Shown here piece after piece: positions 12,001 to 25,084 of a stretch of DNA of 64,000 bases. The stretch comes from Neckera pumila (taxonomy: Eukaryota > Streptophyta > Bryopsida > Hypnales > Neckeraceae). Under the pieces are notes generated by a model. The model had not been told where the DNA came from. It ran no database searches and saw nothing but the letters and a program-made list of their open reading frames with translations. Positions within the stretch are counted from its first letter, which is position 1. Every line of letters starts with the position of its first letter. The stretch spans positions 26,788,913 to 26,852,912 of the forward strand of contig OZ018410.1 in NCBI GenBank assembly GCA_963969595.1, written 5' to 3'. The translations under genes and the position numbers were made by a program.

Positions 12001-12647
12001 ATATTTTTAGTTGTGAAAAATGAACCCTTCTACTTTTATCTTTATTGTACATGGGTCAAAATTTGCATAAAATTACTTGGTTTTGTTTTAACTTTTGTTT
12101 TTATGTCATTGTATATGAGCACTTTTAACTACAATGTGTCAATGTCCGACATGAGATCAACCTAAATATCTAACCTTACGAGTAACATAAATCAGCGTCC
12201 ATTAATAGACAATAATTCTCTAATGCTTATACATTGATTTGAGGATTTTTTGGTCGAATTTTATTTCTATATTTTAAAAATCAACCTATGAGGAGTTTAA
12301 TCTTTATTATAGTGTTTCACATCCTATGCATGAGATAACACTTAAATACAAGAATAATTTGATCCTATATATGGGAGAGCTTTAGGTAATTGGAATACTT
12401 TTAACATATGCATCAAGGATCCTTTAATTACAAGGGTATTTTTTTAACCTATGATCAAAAGGGTTTTATCCATTGAGATTTTATAACCTTTATTTACATC
12501 AACAATTTCATCCTATATATGGAAATATTATCAACTTAATGATTAATTTTTAAATTATATATGAAAACAAATTTTTTCGTGGGATTGTTTTTTATTCTCT
12601 ATATAATGAAACTCATAAATACAAAAGTGTAAAATCTTTACTATTAC
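9045..12647. other. AT-rich intergenic DNA with old repeat remnants
   Basis: There is no supported gene. The stretch 11380-11930 (TGTACTAGATTATTGTGGGA, then AGTTGCCCAAAATTGCCTGA and AACATAACTTTTAATGCGGG) is a diverged relative of 38460-38922, which ends in GGGGTTAA, so an old TTAA-type element is likely here. The rest shows no structure I can name. Confidence 0.4.
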
Positions 12648-15600
12648 ACAATGACTCAATGACCCAAAAGAGGCAATCACCTCTATTGCCTCCAAAAAAT
12701 ATGCCCCCTACCTATTGCCCAGAACCCCTGAGCCATTTGATCTTTTTCAAAAGATAAAACACCTATCCCAGCACCGTTGATCTTGTGCCGCAAATGGCCT
12801 TATTATGAGCCTTGGATCATAGCTGGAAAAACTAGGAGGCCTCTCACAGTTCTCGATGGACCACCATTCTTAAGAAAAGCATGAACTGTTGATGCTGCCG
12901 AGGATTTGGCGATAGGGTTTGACGCAAGGATTTGGTAATAGAGTTTCAGTGATTTCTCTACGGTTTTGTCAAATTTTGGCGATTTTGGTTTTGTCTTTGA
13001 AAGTTCGGGTGTATCTACGCTTGGCTCTACGTGCATTTTGTGGCCGAGAGTTTGGGATTGGTTTGGATGTCGGAGGTTTTGGGTTTGGCCTGCGAGCCTA
13101 GAGCTTTGTTGGAATTGCGAGTCTGGATCAAGCTTTAGGTATGATTCAAACATCTGTTGATTGCTTTGATTTGTTTGCTCTTATCTGAACGAATGGTTTG
13201 TTTGGTGTCTTATTAAACTCGGTGTTCATCGTTGAGAGATTGTGGGTTTGAGGGAATTTGGGTTGAGAGTAGAGCTTCACAGCTTGGTGGATTGAGGTTT
13301 CATATCAATAACTTAGCAAATTTTTGAGGTATGAATATCGATTGAATGTAGTTGATTGAAAGAATTTGGATAGGTGAGAGCTTCAGAGATTGAGCTTTAG
13401 AGTTTGCTTTGGTCTTGCTGGAGGTTTTGGAATTGAAAGATTGGTTTGGTGAGGAGTTTTTTCCTCTTGATTTTCATGCGCTGGTGCTAGGGTCATTATT
13501 ACTTCGATGCTTTCTTCATGAGGATAGTAAGCTAAGGTTTTTTTTATTTAGTATTTATGGCATATGAAGAGGTCACTTTCATGCGAGTGGTACTTTTGGA
13601 AATTTTGTCTCATTCTATTGTGTCCTTATGAAAGAAGTAATTGGCATCTATTTAGAGGTTCAGATGATCATGCTAGGGAACTCACATTGTACGCACTTCC
13701 ACGTAGACATTATGACAAATCAATGCTACAAAAGGGAGCTTTAGGTCGCTAAGATTATTCCAGCATCATGGTGGACAAGGCGACAAGGCTAGGAACTGCA
13801 ATGCAAATGAGAATACAAGAATTTAAATTGTGACAATGTACCCCCAAAGAGATTAGGGTTTTATGATTAAAGCTGCAAAAATTTTAGCTTTGAATCGCTC
13901 ATGAACTTTTTATTCACAAAATTTTGAACTCTAATTTCACAAAATTTTGAACATGTACTTTTTTGAAATTTTTGAAGGTAAAAACTGTACAACCAATAGG
14001 GAAGACTCGACTTGTGTACCCATTCCAAATGTTTTGTAAAAGCCTTGGTACAAACGGGAAAATGACATGTATACCCCTTTCAAATTTTATAGAAAACTTT
14101 AGAACTAATGGGGAAATAACACATGTACCGCTTTTGTTTTTAACTGTGGTTTTCATGGAAAACAACATGTTTATCACAATGGGCTCAAAAGAGGTAGGAA
14201 TTGCTTTACTCCTAAAATGAATATGAATTAGAGCATGGTTTCTAAATTCTCTAGAAGTGAACGACTTCCACTTGCTGCCTGTGCAACCAAGGAGATGGAC
14301 ATTCTGGATAGTTATAGGCTAATTTGCATTCATTTCAACAAATAATAATTTGTAAATAAAGTGATTATATTTTATTGATTTTTCTTCATCCAAAATTTAG
14401 TTCGAATTTAGAAATATAGTCCTATAGATTTCTCAGGAATAGAAAATTGCGATTAACTGTACTACAAACTATTCTTCAGTGTAATACATTAGGTTGAACC
14501 TGTGCCAAACACTTGGCATGTTGTAGTAAAGAGTACCTCTATACATAACACTTTGTGGTGAGGGTCAACTTTTCTTGTCAAATTTAATAGTTTTCCACCA
14601 AAAAAAGGTTTGACAAATGTTTTAAAACAAATCTTTTGCAAAATCATTTTTCTCTTGTACAAAACAAATCTTGACATCTAATATATGAAATAATAATACC
14701 CCCAAAATTTTGATGTATACTTTGTAAATTTTACCTATAAAGTGAAGTAGTAAAGGCTGTAGGGATAAGGCAGTTCCTGCCTCTTTTGAGCCCATTGTGA
14801 TAAACATGTTTTATTTTTTGAAAGGGTCATTGCAAAAAAAGTGGCCGTTTTTGTAGCATTTTTCAAAACCAGTCTTTGTCTAATGCTATAATTTTTAAAT
14901 TATGAACCCAATGCCAAAAACAAAAAACAAATGTCAAGAGTTTTTTTTATTGTAATTGTATTCCTAATTTTCAAAAAATTTAGAAAAACATTTTATATTT
15001 AAAAGTCAATTTTGTAAATTTATTACAATTTTGGATTTAGGTTTTTTTATTCAAAAGAGCAGTCTAACTTAATGACTTTTGATTGAAATTTTTATGGTAT
15101 ATTTCTAGTAGGCATTCATGTTTCCAACAAAAATCCAAAAAACATACATTATTTAACGTCCTCCACATCCATGCAAATAGGCCTCCTTTGCGCGGGCATT
15201 TCTATATATTAGAAATGGTTTTTATCTAATTTATTTGGTCAAATCATATCATCACTAAGTCTTTCCACATGTCCAACTTTTAGTTTTGTTCAAAATTATT
15301 ATCCCTATTTTTTACAAATCAAAACGTCCAATTATGTATTTTCTAGGACATATTTTTTGAACAAAAATAGGGAAAGCAATTTTGAACAAAACTAAAAATT
15401 GACAATCTAGGGAGACTTTTTGGTGATGAGATTTGATAAAATAAAAAGGTTAAAACAATCTCTATTGTTTAGAATTGCCCGTGCAAAGGATGCCTATTTG
15501 CATGGATGTAGAGTATGTAAACTAACATATTTTTTTTGAATTTTTGGTGGAAACATGTACGCCAAATGTAAGAATATACCACAAAATTTCAACTGAAAAT

Positions 15601-17358
15601 CATGAAATTAGACCACTTTTTGGAATAAAAAAACCTTACCCCTAAAATTGTGATAAATTAACAAAATTCATTTTTTAATATAAAATGATTTTTGAATTTT
15701 TTGAAAAATAAGAGATACAATTTAAATAAAAGTTCTAGAAATCTAGTTATCGGTTTTGGCAATGGGTTCAAAATTCAAAAGTTATAGCGTTCAACAAAGA
15801 TCAACTTTGAAAAGCATTACAAAAACAGTCACTCATTCTTGGAATGATCCAAAGAACATAGCTAAAAAACAAAAGTGGTGCATGTGTTATTTCCCCATTA
15901 GTTCTAAAGTTTTCTATAAAATTTGAAAGGGGTATACATGTCATTTTCCCGTTTGTACCAAGGCTTTTACAAAACATTTGGAATGGGTACACAAGTCGAG
16001 TCTTCCCTATTGGTTGTACAGTTTTTACCTTCAAAAATTTCAAAAAAGTACATGTTCAAAATTTTGTGAAATTAGAGTTCAAAATTTTGTGAATAAAAAG
16101 TTCATGAGCGATTCAAAGCTAAAATTTTTGCAGCTTTAATCATAAAACCCTAATCTCTTTGGGGGTACATTGTCACAATTTAAATTCTTGTATTCTCATT
16201 TGCATTGCAGTTCCTAGCCTTGTCGCCTTGTCCACCATGATGCTGGAATAATCTTAGCGACCTAAAGCTCCCTTTTGTAGCATTGATTTGTCATAATGTC
16301 TACGTGGAAGTGCGTACAATGTGAGTTCCCTAGCATGATCATCTGAACCTCTAAATAGATGCCAATTACTTCTTTCATAAGGACACAATAGAATGAGACA
16401 AAATTTCCAAAAGTACCACTCGCATGAAAGTGACCTCTTCATATGCCATAAATACTAAATAAAAAAAACCTTAGCTTACTATCCTCATGAAGAAAGCATC
16501 GAAGTAATAATGACCCTAGCACCAGCGCATGAAAATCAAGAGGAAAAAACTCCTCACCAAACCAATCTTTCAATTCCAAAACCTCCAGCAAGACCAAAGC
16601 AAACTCTAAAGCTCAATCTCTGAAGCTCTCACCTATCCAAATTCTTTCAATCAACTACATTCAATCGATATTCATACCTCAAAAATTTGCTAAGTTATTG
16701 ATATGAAACCTCAATCCACCAAGCTGTGAAGCTCTACTCTCAACCCAAATTCCCTCAAACCCACAATCTCTCAACGATGAACACCGAGTTTAATAAGACA
16801 CCAAACAAACCATTCGTTCAGATAAGAGCAAACAAATCAAAGCAATCAACAGATGTTTGAATCATACCTAAAGCTTGATCCAGACTCGCAATTCCAACAA
16901 AGCTCTAGGCTCGCAGGCCAAACCCAAAACCTCCGACATCCAAACCAATCCCAAACTCTCGGCCACAAAATGCACGTAGAGCCAAGCGTAGATACACCCG
17001 AACTTTCAAAGACAAAACCAAAATCGCCAAAATTTGACAAAACCGTAGAGAAATCACTGAAACTCTATTACCAAATCCTTGCGTCAAACCCTATCGCCAA
17101 ATCCTCGGCAGCATCAACAGTTCATGCTTTTCTTAAGAATGGTGGTCCATCGAGAACTGTGAGAGGCCTCCTAGTTTTTCCAGCTATGATCCAAGGCTCA
17201 TAATAAGGCCATTTGCGGCACAAGATCAACGGTGCTGGGATAGGTGTTTTATCTTTTGAAAAAGATCAAATGGCTCAGGGGTTCTGGGCAATAGGTAGGG
17301 GGCATGTCTTTTGGAGGCAATAGAGGTGATTGCCTCTTTTGGATCATTGAGTCATTGT
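12648..17358. mobile_element. giant fold-back (palindromic) element
   Basis: The left arm 12648-14140 is the reverse complement of the right arm 15866-17358. Paired positions sum to 30006 throughout, which means no indel for about 1.48 kb, and open frames in the arms translate identically. The tips share ACAATGACTCAATGA. Further in, 14815-15320 pairs with 15363-15865 at visibly lower identity, with a centre near 15341. A separate 647-base element at 14164-14810 interrupts the left inner arm. Without it the palindrome is about 4.06 kb with almost no loop. No transposase domain was found. The arms contain frames of 116 and 62 codons, which are duplicated only because the arms are. No clear target duplication was found. 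Confidence 0.85.
14164..14810. mobile_element. nested inverted-repeat insertion inside the palindrome
   Basis: The ends AACATGTTTATCACAATGGG and its complement CCCATTGTGATAAACATGTT continue for about 46 bases of near-perfect inverted repeat (GGCTCAAAAGAGGTAGGAA against TTCCTGCCTCTTTTGAGCC). The matching place in the right half of the palindrome has no such sequence, so this insertion came after the palindrome formed. It is non-coding. Confidence 0.75.
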
Positions 17359-17814
17359 CCATTAGTCACATATGAACCACCTGGAGCAAAGCTTTAGAAC
17401 CACTAAGATATTCTAACTCATATAAAGCACAGTTGTCACAGAATTAGGGAGTGGAAGATCATTGGCCTTGAGAAATATGGAGTGATTCCATATTTTTCAA
17501 AAGTGACAACAATGAAACTCCATATTAGGGTTTCAAAACGGACTTGAGAATTTGTATTACTAAGCTTATAGACATCAACCTAGCCATTCTTAGCCACCTA
17601 TTTTCAACAATGCAATGTCAAAACATAATGCAATTGACAATAGATTGACAAAGCTGAGAGTCCAGCACAATCTCATCAATTCCAAAGCATAGCAATAGAA
17701 TTTGTTTGTCTCTAAATTTTCTAAGACTCACCTAACAATCTTGCATACCTTTAAGAACTCTAGATCACATTCTCTTCTCCAGGGTATACTCTGAACCAAA
17801 TCTTTGTGCATAAT
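17359..17814. other. spacer between the palindrome and the direct repeat, nothing recognised
   Basis: AT-rich, with no open frame of note and no repeat partner found in the window. Confidence 0.35.
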
Positions 17815-19690
17815 TGTGAGCTCCCAATGCGTCACTTGGGGCTCATAGTTTTCTTTTTTCCTAAATTTTGCAATTTAAGTTATAATAATATACAAAAGCT
17901 CAAAAAAGAGTGTAAAACCAAATTGAAAATATAGCATTACATGCCAATATAGCATTTGGTCCTAAATAGACTTTAATTCGTAGAAATATCCTAATTTCTA
18001 CTTGTACATAGGTTAGGACTTCAAGAGTAGTAGGAATTGACAAGTTTCAGGTTTCTTATCCGAAATAGCCTAAATTCACTGTGTATTTGACTATGCTTGG
18101 CTAAATTGGTGTATGGAAAGACTCTCATAGTTAGGTTTCATTTTTTCCATCCCATTGACGAAATAGTAGAAACCCCAATTGTTAGCATGCAAGAGTTACT
18201 TTCCCAAGATGGTTCAACAAAGGAATCTATGACTATCGGATAGTGATCTTGGGTTGAAACATGCCGAGAAGTCAAAAGAAATATCTATTCATCAAGATTC
18301 CCTCATATGTAAAAGATTCTTTGTCTGCCAATAAATTGAAGGAAAATAATTTTGCCCTCCAAAACCAATTTGGAGGGCAATGTGTAAGATGAAAGTATGG
18401 ATTTGTACACTGCTGAGGGAACTCTATGAGAGGTTCCCCAAAAAATTTCAATTTTTTTTGACTTAATGAAATGCCCTTTCCGAATGGCCAACCGCCTAAA
18501 AACATGATAAGAAATTCATGGTAATTACCTAGATTGCGGTAAATTCTCACTAAAAATTAAGATAACTTCTTTTGAGCTAATAATGTGCCCCAACAAGTTT
18601 CAAGGCGTTCCAATAGCGGAAGGCGCCTGAATCACTGACATTCCTCCAAATTATCAACATGGCGAAATTTATGTGGACTTGACCAGTGTCCCAAGAGCGC
18701 ACGAAGTCGGAATGAAGTCAGCAAGGAGTCTTTTCTTACTCCTTAGAGCCTTCCAAACAACCCTAGTTAGTTCTCTTAGTAGAAAAGGTAACCTCCAGAA
18801 AGTAGATTTTAAACCTTTTACTAGCCCTAGTTGGCGCTAGCTTTGGATGGCTTTTTGATGCTATAATAGGGGGTAGGGAGATCCATGGACTAAAAATGGT
18901 CTTCTGAAGCCAATGGCGCAATTTGTTTGTGATTTGGAGTTGATCTTCCAAAGTTAGAGTTTTGGACCATTGTAACCCCCCAAATAGGTGAAAATCCTAA
19001 AAGATAAGGATGAAAATCCAAAGTGATATGATTACCTAGGTTAAAAGAGAGGAGGTGGATGCCTTGGAAAGGTATAAAAATGCACCCATTTCCCTCTCAA
19101 ACCACCCCCCATTCTTGTTTTGGGGTCCATTGAGTCCACGTTGTGTTGGATATTTTGGCGCTTAGCTAAAAACTTTAACGGTGTTTGGGGGGTCTTTTTT
19201 GGTCCCATTGTTTGTCTTTTAGAAGCTCTTAAGGTCCCTCGGGGGTCCTCCTAAGTGTTGTATGTGCCCTCGTGCTCTTATGAGTAGTTTGCCGACTATT
19301 GCATGTTCTTATTCGTGAATTTTGAGTTTTGTACTAACCCTAAAGCCACCCCCACCGTACCTTGGCGATGCTGCTTTAGGGGGCCTTTAGAATAAGTTGT
19401 TGAGTGAAGTTGACCACGGGATTGTACTACTCAAGTTCCTTGCTATTTTTTCTTAACATGCTATAGCAACCGAGGGCTTTCAGTTAAAGGCAAAGTGGTG
19501 CATTCACTTGTGATTCTACTAACATGTGCCATTGAACCGCTTGCCACTAGGACGGCAAAGCTTTGGCCTTGGTTGTCGTAGAAGAGTTTGGTATTTTATA
19601 TACAAAATATGTTGTGCCTTTCCCTAGCAGAATCTAAATCCTAGGCTTAGTTTCCAAATATCCATGCTAGTGGTTTTGTTATTAATTTCC
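17815..19690 (+). repeat. long direct repeat copy 1, candidate LTR of a coding-poor retroelement
   Basis: It begins TGTGAGCTCCCAATGCGTCA and is collinear with 21521-24470. Shared blocks include ACCCCAATTGTTAGC, AGATTCCCTC, GGAGGTGGATGCC, CATTTCCCTCTCAAA, the AACCCTA...CCACCCCCA...GGCGATGC block and ACGGCAAAGCTTTGGC. A TATA box (GGTATAAAAATGCACCC, about 19071) lies at the same relative place as TATAAGAGG in the other copy, as expected for an LTR promoter. It lacks the C1 insertion present in copy 2. LTR identity is inferred from the TG start, the TATA box and the spacing; primer-binding and polypurine sites were not found. Confidence 0.6.
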
Positions 19691-21520
19691 AAATATCCAA
19701 ATAGTGTAGAAAACCAAATGTGGTCCCTAAAATTAGCTTTGCCGGGTTCATTTCTATACCACCGTTAAATGCTCAGTCCCTGCAAGAAGGGGGCCTAGAG
19801 ACAGCTCGCGTGGCAGCAAATCCGGCAACTAAGGCCAGGCAGCTCGCCGGCAATTGGCTCGACGGCCGTCCCAGAAGCTCGGCCAATCTGGCTAGTTATG
19901 CCGGATTTTTGAGGAAGAAATGGAAAGTAGAATATGAAAGGGGAGGAAAAAATTCCAATTCCGTAGAATTAGATTAGTAAGAAAAGTTAGAAGTAGTTAG
20001 GGTAGGACTAAGCCAAATAGGACTAGCATAGTAGAAGGAAGAGGGAGAATAGAGATAGCGAAGTCAACTCAAAAGGAGTAGTGAATAGGTTTAGCATAGT
20101 CTAGAAGTAGGAGACACTCCGTTACACTCAATTGTCAATCGTCCTCTTAACGGCCAACTCAATCCTCACTTGCACCAACAACCTCTCAACCTCAAGAGCC
20201 AAGAACAAGAAATGAGGAAGACACATGAAGAAGAAAGAAAGTAGGATGGGGATGAAGTAGGAAAAGGATTAGAAGAAATCTTGCGGACCATTGTAGGCCA
20301 TCGGGCAAGTCAAGCACCTAAGAGTAAAAAAGAACGTGCCACTTAATTGTCTATGAGCTATAAGAATGGTTGGTAGGCCATTAAGGTGGTGTAAGAAAAT
20401 AGTGTAGAAGGAGAAAAAAAGGAGATTAGGAAAAGAGGGGAGGAAATAGCCAAAATTAGGATTATAATTGGATCAAGTTTTATAAGAAATTGGCAAAGAT
20501 TTCCAAGAGGCAAGATGTTAACCAATGCGGGGCTAGAAGGGAGCCTCAGCAACCTCTTACACGATCTTCAATACGCGGTAGGATGCTAAACCTTTTCTTT
20601 TTTGTCAAACTTCCATAATTAGCAAATATAGGTCAAAACTTTAGAACGCTCATGTCATGGTTGAATATACATTCCTAGAGTAGAGGTCCGTAAGTTTCCA
20701 AAAACATAAAATATATAGGATTTGGAGTTAGGACGAAGAAAATATAACAAGATGAAAGTTGGTCAAAACATTGGATGAAAGTTGGGAGAAAGCATCCATC
20801 CAAGTCCAAACTTTTACCCTAGGAAGTGAATACTATTCTATTCTAAGCAAGTACCTTGAATTACAAAAGAAAATGAATTTATGAAGTGGGCTAGAAGGGT
20901 GGATGAAGTTGGCATAGCCCTTCCATAGGCTAAAATTCATCCGTTTGTATCTTTTGCTAGGAAGGTCGAATTCTTTCAAGTCTTAGGTTTTAGAAATGGC
21001 ATGAAGTATTCTACAATCTAAGGTTATTAAATTTAGACTACAATTGTCCGTACCTTGAAACCACCGTGGCTACTTAGCCTTGAACTAGTTAAGGAAGTAG
21101 TTATAATTCAAACTGGTCCCCTTTGTTTTAACACCAAGTTGTGACCATTTAGGAATTTAGAAAAGATCCATTGCTTTGGAAGGCACAATGGATTGATGCT
21201 AGGCACCCGTAGACTAAAATCAAACCCAAAATACTAAAAGTCTGGTTGTGCTTGATTATTTACCAAGGGTGGGTAAATAAGTGCTAACTATACTCATGAA
21301 TGGGAACAAACTTTAACATTTTTGTAAGGTATACCTTGGACCTTTTGTTCCATACCATTGTGCCAGTGTATGTGGAATGTTTACTCTCAAAATTCCTTTC
21401 AAATACTCCCAATTGAAGTATATAACTTGTGTTTAGTACCCTCAACTCCAATGGTATGCCACGTGAAGATCCTCGTCATTCAAAGTGCTTCATAATACTA
21501 CTATAACATTATTAACTAGC
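19691..21520 (+). repeat. internal region between the two long direct repeats
   Basis: It has no gag-pol coding. A GC-rich patch at 19790-19925 is open for 85 codons (GLETARVAANPATKARQLAG) but has no known domain. 20590-21320 is related to 28330-29470 (shared GGCATGAAGTATTCTAC / GGCATAAAATTCTCTAC and TTATTAAATTTAGACT), so the internal domain occurs twice in the window. This fits a large retrotransposon derivative, but primer-binding and polypurine sites were not identified. Confidence 0.5.
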
Positions 21521-24470
21521 TGTGAGCTTCCAATTTGTCATTTAGGACACATAGTTTTTGTTTTTTCAAATTTCGCAATTTATGTTACGATTATATAAAA
21601 AAAAGCTCCCAAAGAGTGTAAATCAAATTAGGTATGTTACATACCAATATTGAATTTGATCTATAATAGAATTTTATGTCTAGAATAACCCAAATATGCA
21701 CCTATACATAGGTAAGAATCCAAGGATCGGTGCAATTTAGAAGGTTTTAGCATAATTGCCCAAAATAGCCTAAAAACTACCAATGCATGTGAGTTACAAT
21801 GGCTAAATTGGTTTGAGGGAAGTCCAGTGAAATCGTTAACTCCTTAAGGACCAAACGGCGTTTTTTGCCAACATAGCGATTTTGGACAGCTCACTACGAA
21901 TGAAAATTTTATTTTTTTTCTTTGAAAAGTTCATACAATGTGTGCCCAAGGAGTAGCTTTAAGGCCCAACAATTTTCAAAACTTTTGACTACATAGTTAA
22001 AAAGTTACTGGATAATATGTCATTTTCAACGGTCAGCAGGCAGCTCAAAAACATTTTGAAAAATCATTTTGAAAAAAAGAAAAATTCGAAATTGGTTTTC
22101 TAGATTTGTATATACATATAAAGATTTGAATTATTCCATTTTGATTTATGAGATGAAAATTATGAGGTGTTCTAGTTTGCGGGCAGTTATGGATTCCTAT
22201 TCTAAAATAAACTTTGAAATCCTTTATTTAATTTTGTTTTCAATACTTTTTGAAAAAAAATGAAAGCATAGGATGTATATTATTTATTACAACATTACAA
22301 CCGTTGGAATTGACATTTTTCAATTCCATAATTAAGTTATTAACAATTTAGTGTTTTGAATCATTCACTACTTCTTTCTACAACCTATTTTTTTTGTATA
22401 TGTTGTACAATTCCAAATGATCTGAAATTTTTCAAGCATGTAGCCAACTTGCTTTGAAGAATGAATCCAAGGAGTAACCACCACTTGGGGCGTTTTTTCA
22501 TTTAAATGTGACCTTGTGAAGTGCAGCAGCCCGATTTTTCACAGGGCCAAAAAAATGTTTTTAGTCAGTTCAAATGCTAATATCTTGCAATCTACAGGGC
22601 GGAAAATTCTGAAATTTTTTCTACATATTCTAAAATAAGCTTATTACAAGATCCTATGTTTACTAGTGTCCAAAAATATCTCTTTGCTAAAATTTGGTAC
22701 TTGTATTAGAAATGGCAGTCTTGGAGCATTTTTGGTTAAAACATAGTCTCTGACCTTGAGGGGTTAAGTCAATTCCCAGAGAGAAGTTTTAGTTTCGTCA
22801 TTACACCGACAAAATAGTAAAAACCCCAATTGTTAGCCCCTAGGAGTTACAACCTCAAGATGGGCGTGTGGAAGAATCTACAGCCACAAAAGGGTAATCT
22901 AGGGTCGGGACCATGCCAAGAGATCAGAAGCAAAATTGATTTACCCAGATTCCCTTGTATGTGAAAAATTCCTTGATTTACCAAGGCTTTACCAAAGAAG
23001 CAAGATTTTATCTCCCTTTTTTGAAGGTGCAGAGTAAAAATATGAGCTTTCACATCTTTTGTAGAATTTCATGAGAGATTTCAACAAAAAGTTTTAAAAT
23101 TTTTTGACTTGCAAAAATACCGCTTCCTGACGGTCAAGTTCCGCTCAATCCTACAACAAAAAAATTCTATAAATTCTCTAGGTTGCAATAAAGCCTCACT
23201 AAAGATTAGGATAGGTATTTTCATATTAATAATGCACCTCAACAAATTTCAAGACGTTCTGATAGTGAAAAATATCTGAACCAGCAAGATTCCTCCAAAT
23301 TGATAACGTCAAAGAATTTACTTAGGATTGACCGGCATCATAGGAACACACGGAGTCGAAACAAAGTCAACAAAGGATCTTTTCTTACTCTCTTGGACCT
23401 TCTGGACCCCAAGAGTTAGATTTTTATCCTTTTATTGTCCCAGGTTGGCACTAGTTTTCCACAATCTTTTGGCAAATGAAAAAAGGGTGGAGGGATTGTG
23501 TAGACAAAAAATTGCCTTCTAAGCCAATGATGCAATTGTTTTTGATTTGGAGTTAATCTCCAAATGTTAGAATTAAGACCAATGTAAAAAGTAAAAATCC
23601 TAAAAGATAGATTCACTTAGGATAAAAATCCTAAGAGATAAGTTTACTTAGGATTAAATGAGAGGAGGTGGATGCCCCAAAAGAGTATAAGAGGATATCC
23701 ATTTCCCTCTCAAAACACCCTATTGCAGCCATATTTTTGGCACTTTACTTTGTTGGATCCATTTATATGGATTTTGGCCATTTTTGAGTCAAATTACTTG
23801 AACGGTTGTTTTCAGGAGCTTTTATGCTCCGTTGTTGTTGTTGTTTTTCAAGCTACTTTGAAGGATGGTTGGGTCCCTTCAAAGTTTGCTCTTTGTGTGA
23901 TTATCTAATTGGTGTGACTAACTTGTACATATTGAGGTCATTGTTCTAACTTGGTTGCAAGGGTTGTTTAAGTTGTGGCTTGTCACTTGTTTGTACTAAC
24001 CCTAGAAACCACCCCCATTGTACTCTGGCAATGCCGCTTTGGGGGGCTTCTAGTGTGATGATTTTTTGAGTTTCCGTACACTAACCACTTCTAGTATTAA
24101 TTTGTCCACGTGAGTCTTGTACTAACAATTGTTGAGCTAACCCAAGTATACTAACACCACCCGTCTTGTGATTATTAGTCTTGTCAAGTTGTGCCAAGTT
24201 TCATAGGATTTTCATATAGACAGCAAAGCTTTGGCTTTAGGATTCTAAGTGATTAGAGTTTTTGTCCAAAACCCCCTTAGACGGCAAAGCTTTGGCTTCC
24301 CTAGACATGGGACTACTTAGGTTGTGGTAGAAACTAAAACAAAGGCGGAGCTATTATCTCCTATGCTATTTTCTACACCCAAGTATTCACTAACCCCTAG
24401 TGTTGTGTGGCAAAATTTGGGCCTAACCCCCCCCAAACGGCAAAGCTTCGCCCCTAGCACTAACTTTTAG
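21521..24470 (+). repeat. long direct repeat copy 2, candidate LTR, carrying the C1 insertion
   Basis: It starts TGTGAGCTTCCAATTTGTCA and follows copy 1 (17815) throughout. The one large difference is a 0.93 kb TTAA element at 21840-22763. The TATA-like GAGTATAAGAGG is near 23683, and the CCACCCCCATTGTACTCTGG block is near 24008. The two copies are clearly diverged, with many substitutions and small indels, so the element is old. Confidence 0.6.
21840..22763. mobile_element. TTAA element, family C copy 1
   Basis: The left end CTCCTTAAGGACCAAACGG and right end CTCTGACCTTGAGGGG are each flanked by TTAA (21836-21839 and 22764-22767). The internal ATCTTGCAATCTACAGGGCG and ACAAGATCCTATG blocks are shared with C2 and C3. 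The corresponding place in direct repeat copy 1 (about 18131) has TTAG and no element, which acts as an empty-site comparison. Confidence 0.85.
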
Positions 24471-24729
24471 CAACTCCAATTTTTAGTTTGATTAAGTAGG
24501 TTCCTTGAAGGAATCCAAGAAATTAGATCAAGAATGCAAAAAACTAGCCAGTCAACATTAATTGGCCGACTGGTTTCAATTGGGGGGCTGGTTGGTACCT
24601 TGACTAGGCTAATCGGTACCTTGATTGAACCAAGTTCACATATATATATGGCTTGGAAACAAACCACTTTGGGATGATACCTTATGGGGCCCCACTTTCC
24701 CCTTTTTTTTATTTTTGCTAAACCAATTA

Positions 24730-24834
24730 AAACCAGAGTTTGAAATTCAATTGGAATTAGAGTTTTGGAAATCTAGTTAAAACTAGAGTCTTGGAAATCT
24801 AGTAGTACCAGAGTTGGAAATCTAGATTAGAACC
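24730..24834. repeat. short tandem repeat, left half, split by the CACTA element
   Basis: Imperfect units of about 22-26 bases on the pattern AGAACCAGAGTTTTGGAAAT CCAG run up to 24834 and resume at 27800. The array was continuous before the CACTA insertion. Confidence 0.7.
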
Positions 24835-25084
24835 AGACACTACAAATTTTTTTGGGAAAGAATGACTGCCAGAAACGACTGCAAAGCAATTGTTTTGGGC
24901 ATAAATGATTGCAAAACGACTCAAGGCCCTAGAGTCATTGTGGTCAAGTTGTTAGCTTAACGACTGCATTTCTATTATCACCATCCATTTCTATTTTGGA
25001 TGTAGAAATGGATGAAGAACAAAATGGGTGAAGTGATAAAGAAAGTTGGACTTAAAGAAATGTCTATAGAGTTGTCATGTGGAA

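Noticed and set aside
12803..13153. 116-codon frame present in both palindrome arms, considered as a duplicated gene
   Set aside because: Identity follows from the inverted repeat itself. There is no recognisable domain, and overlapping frames on the other strand are equally open.
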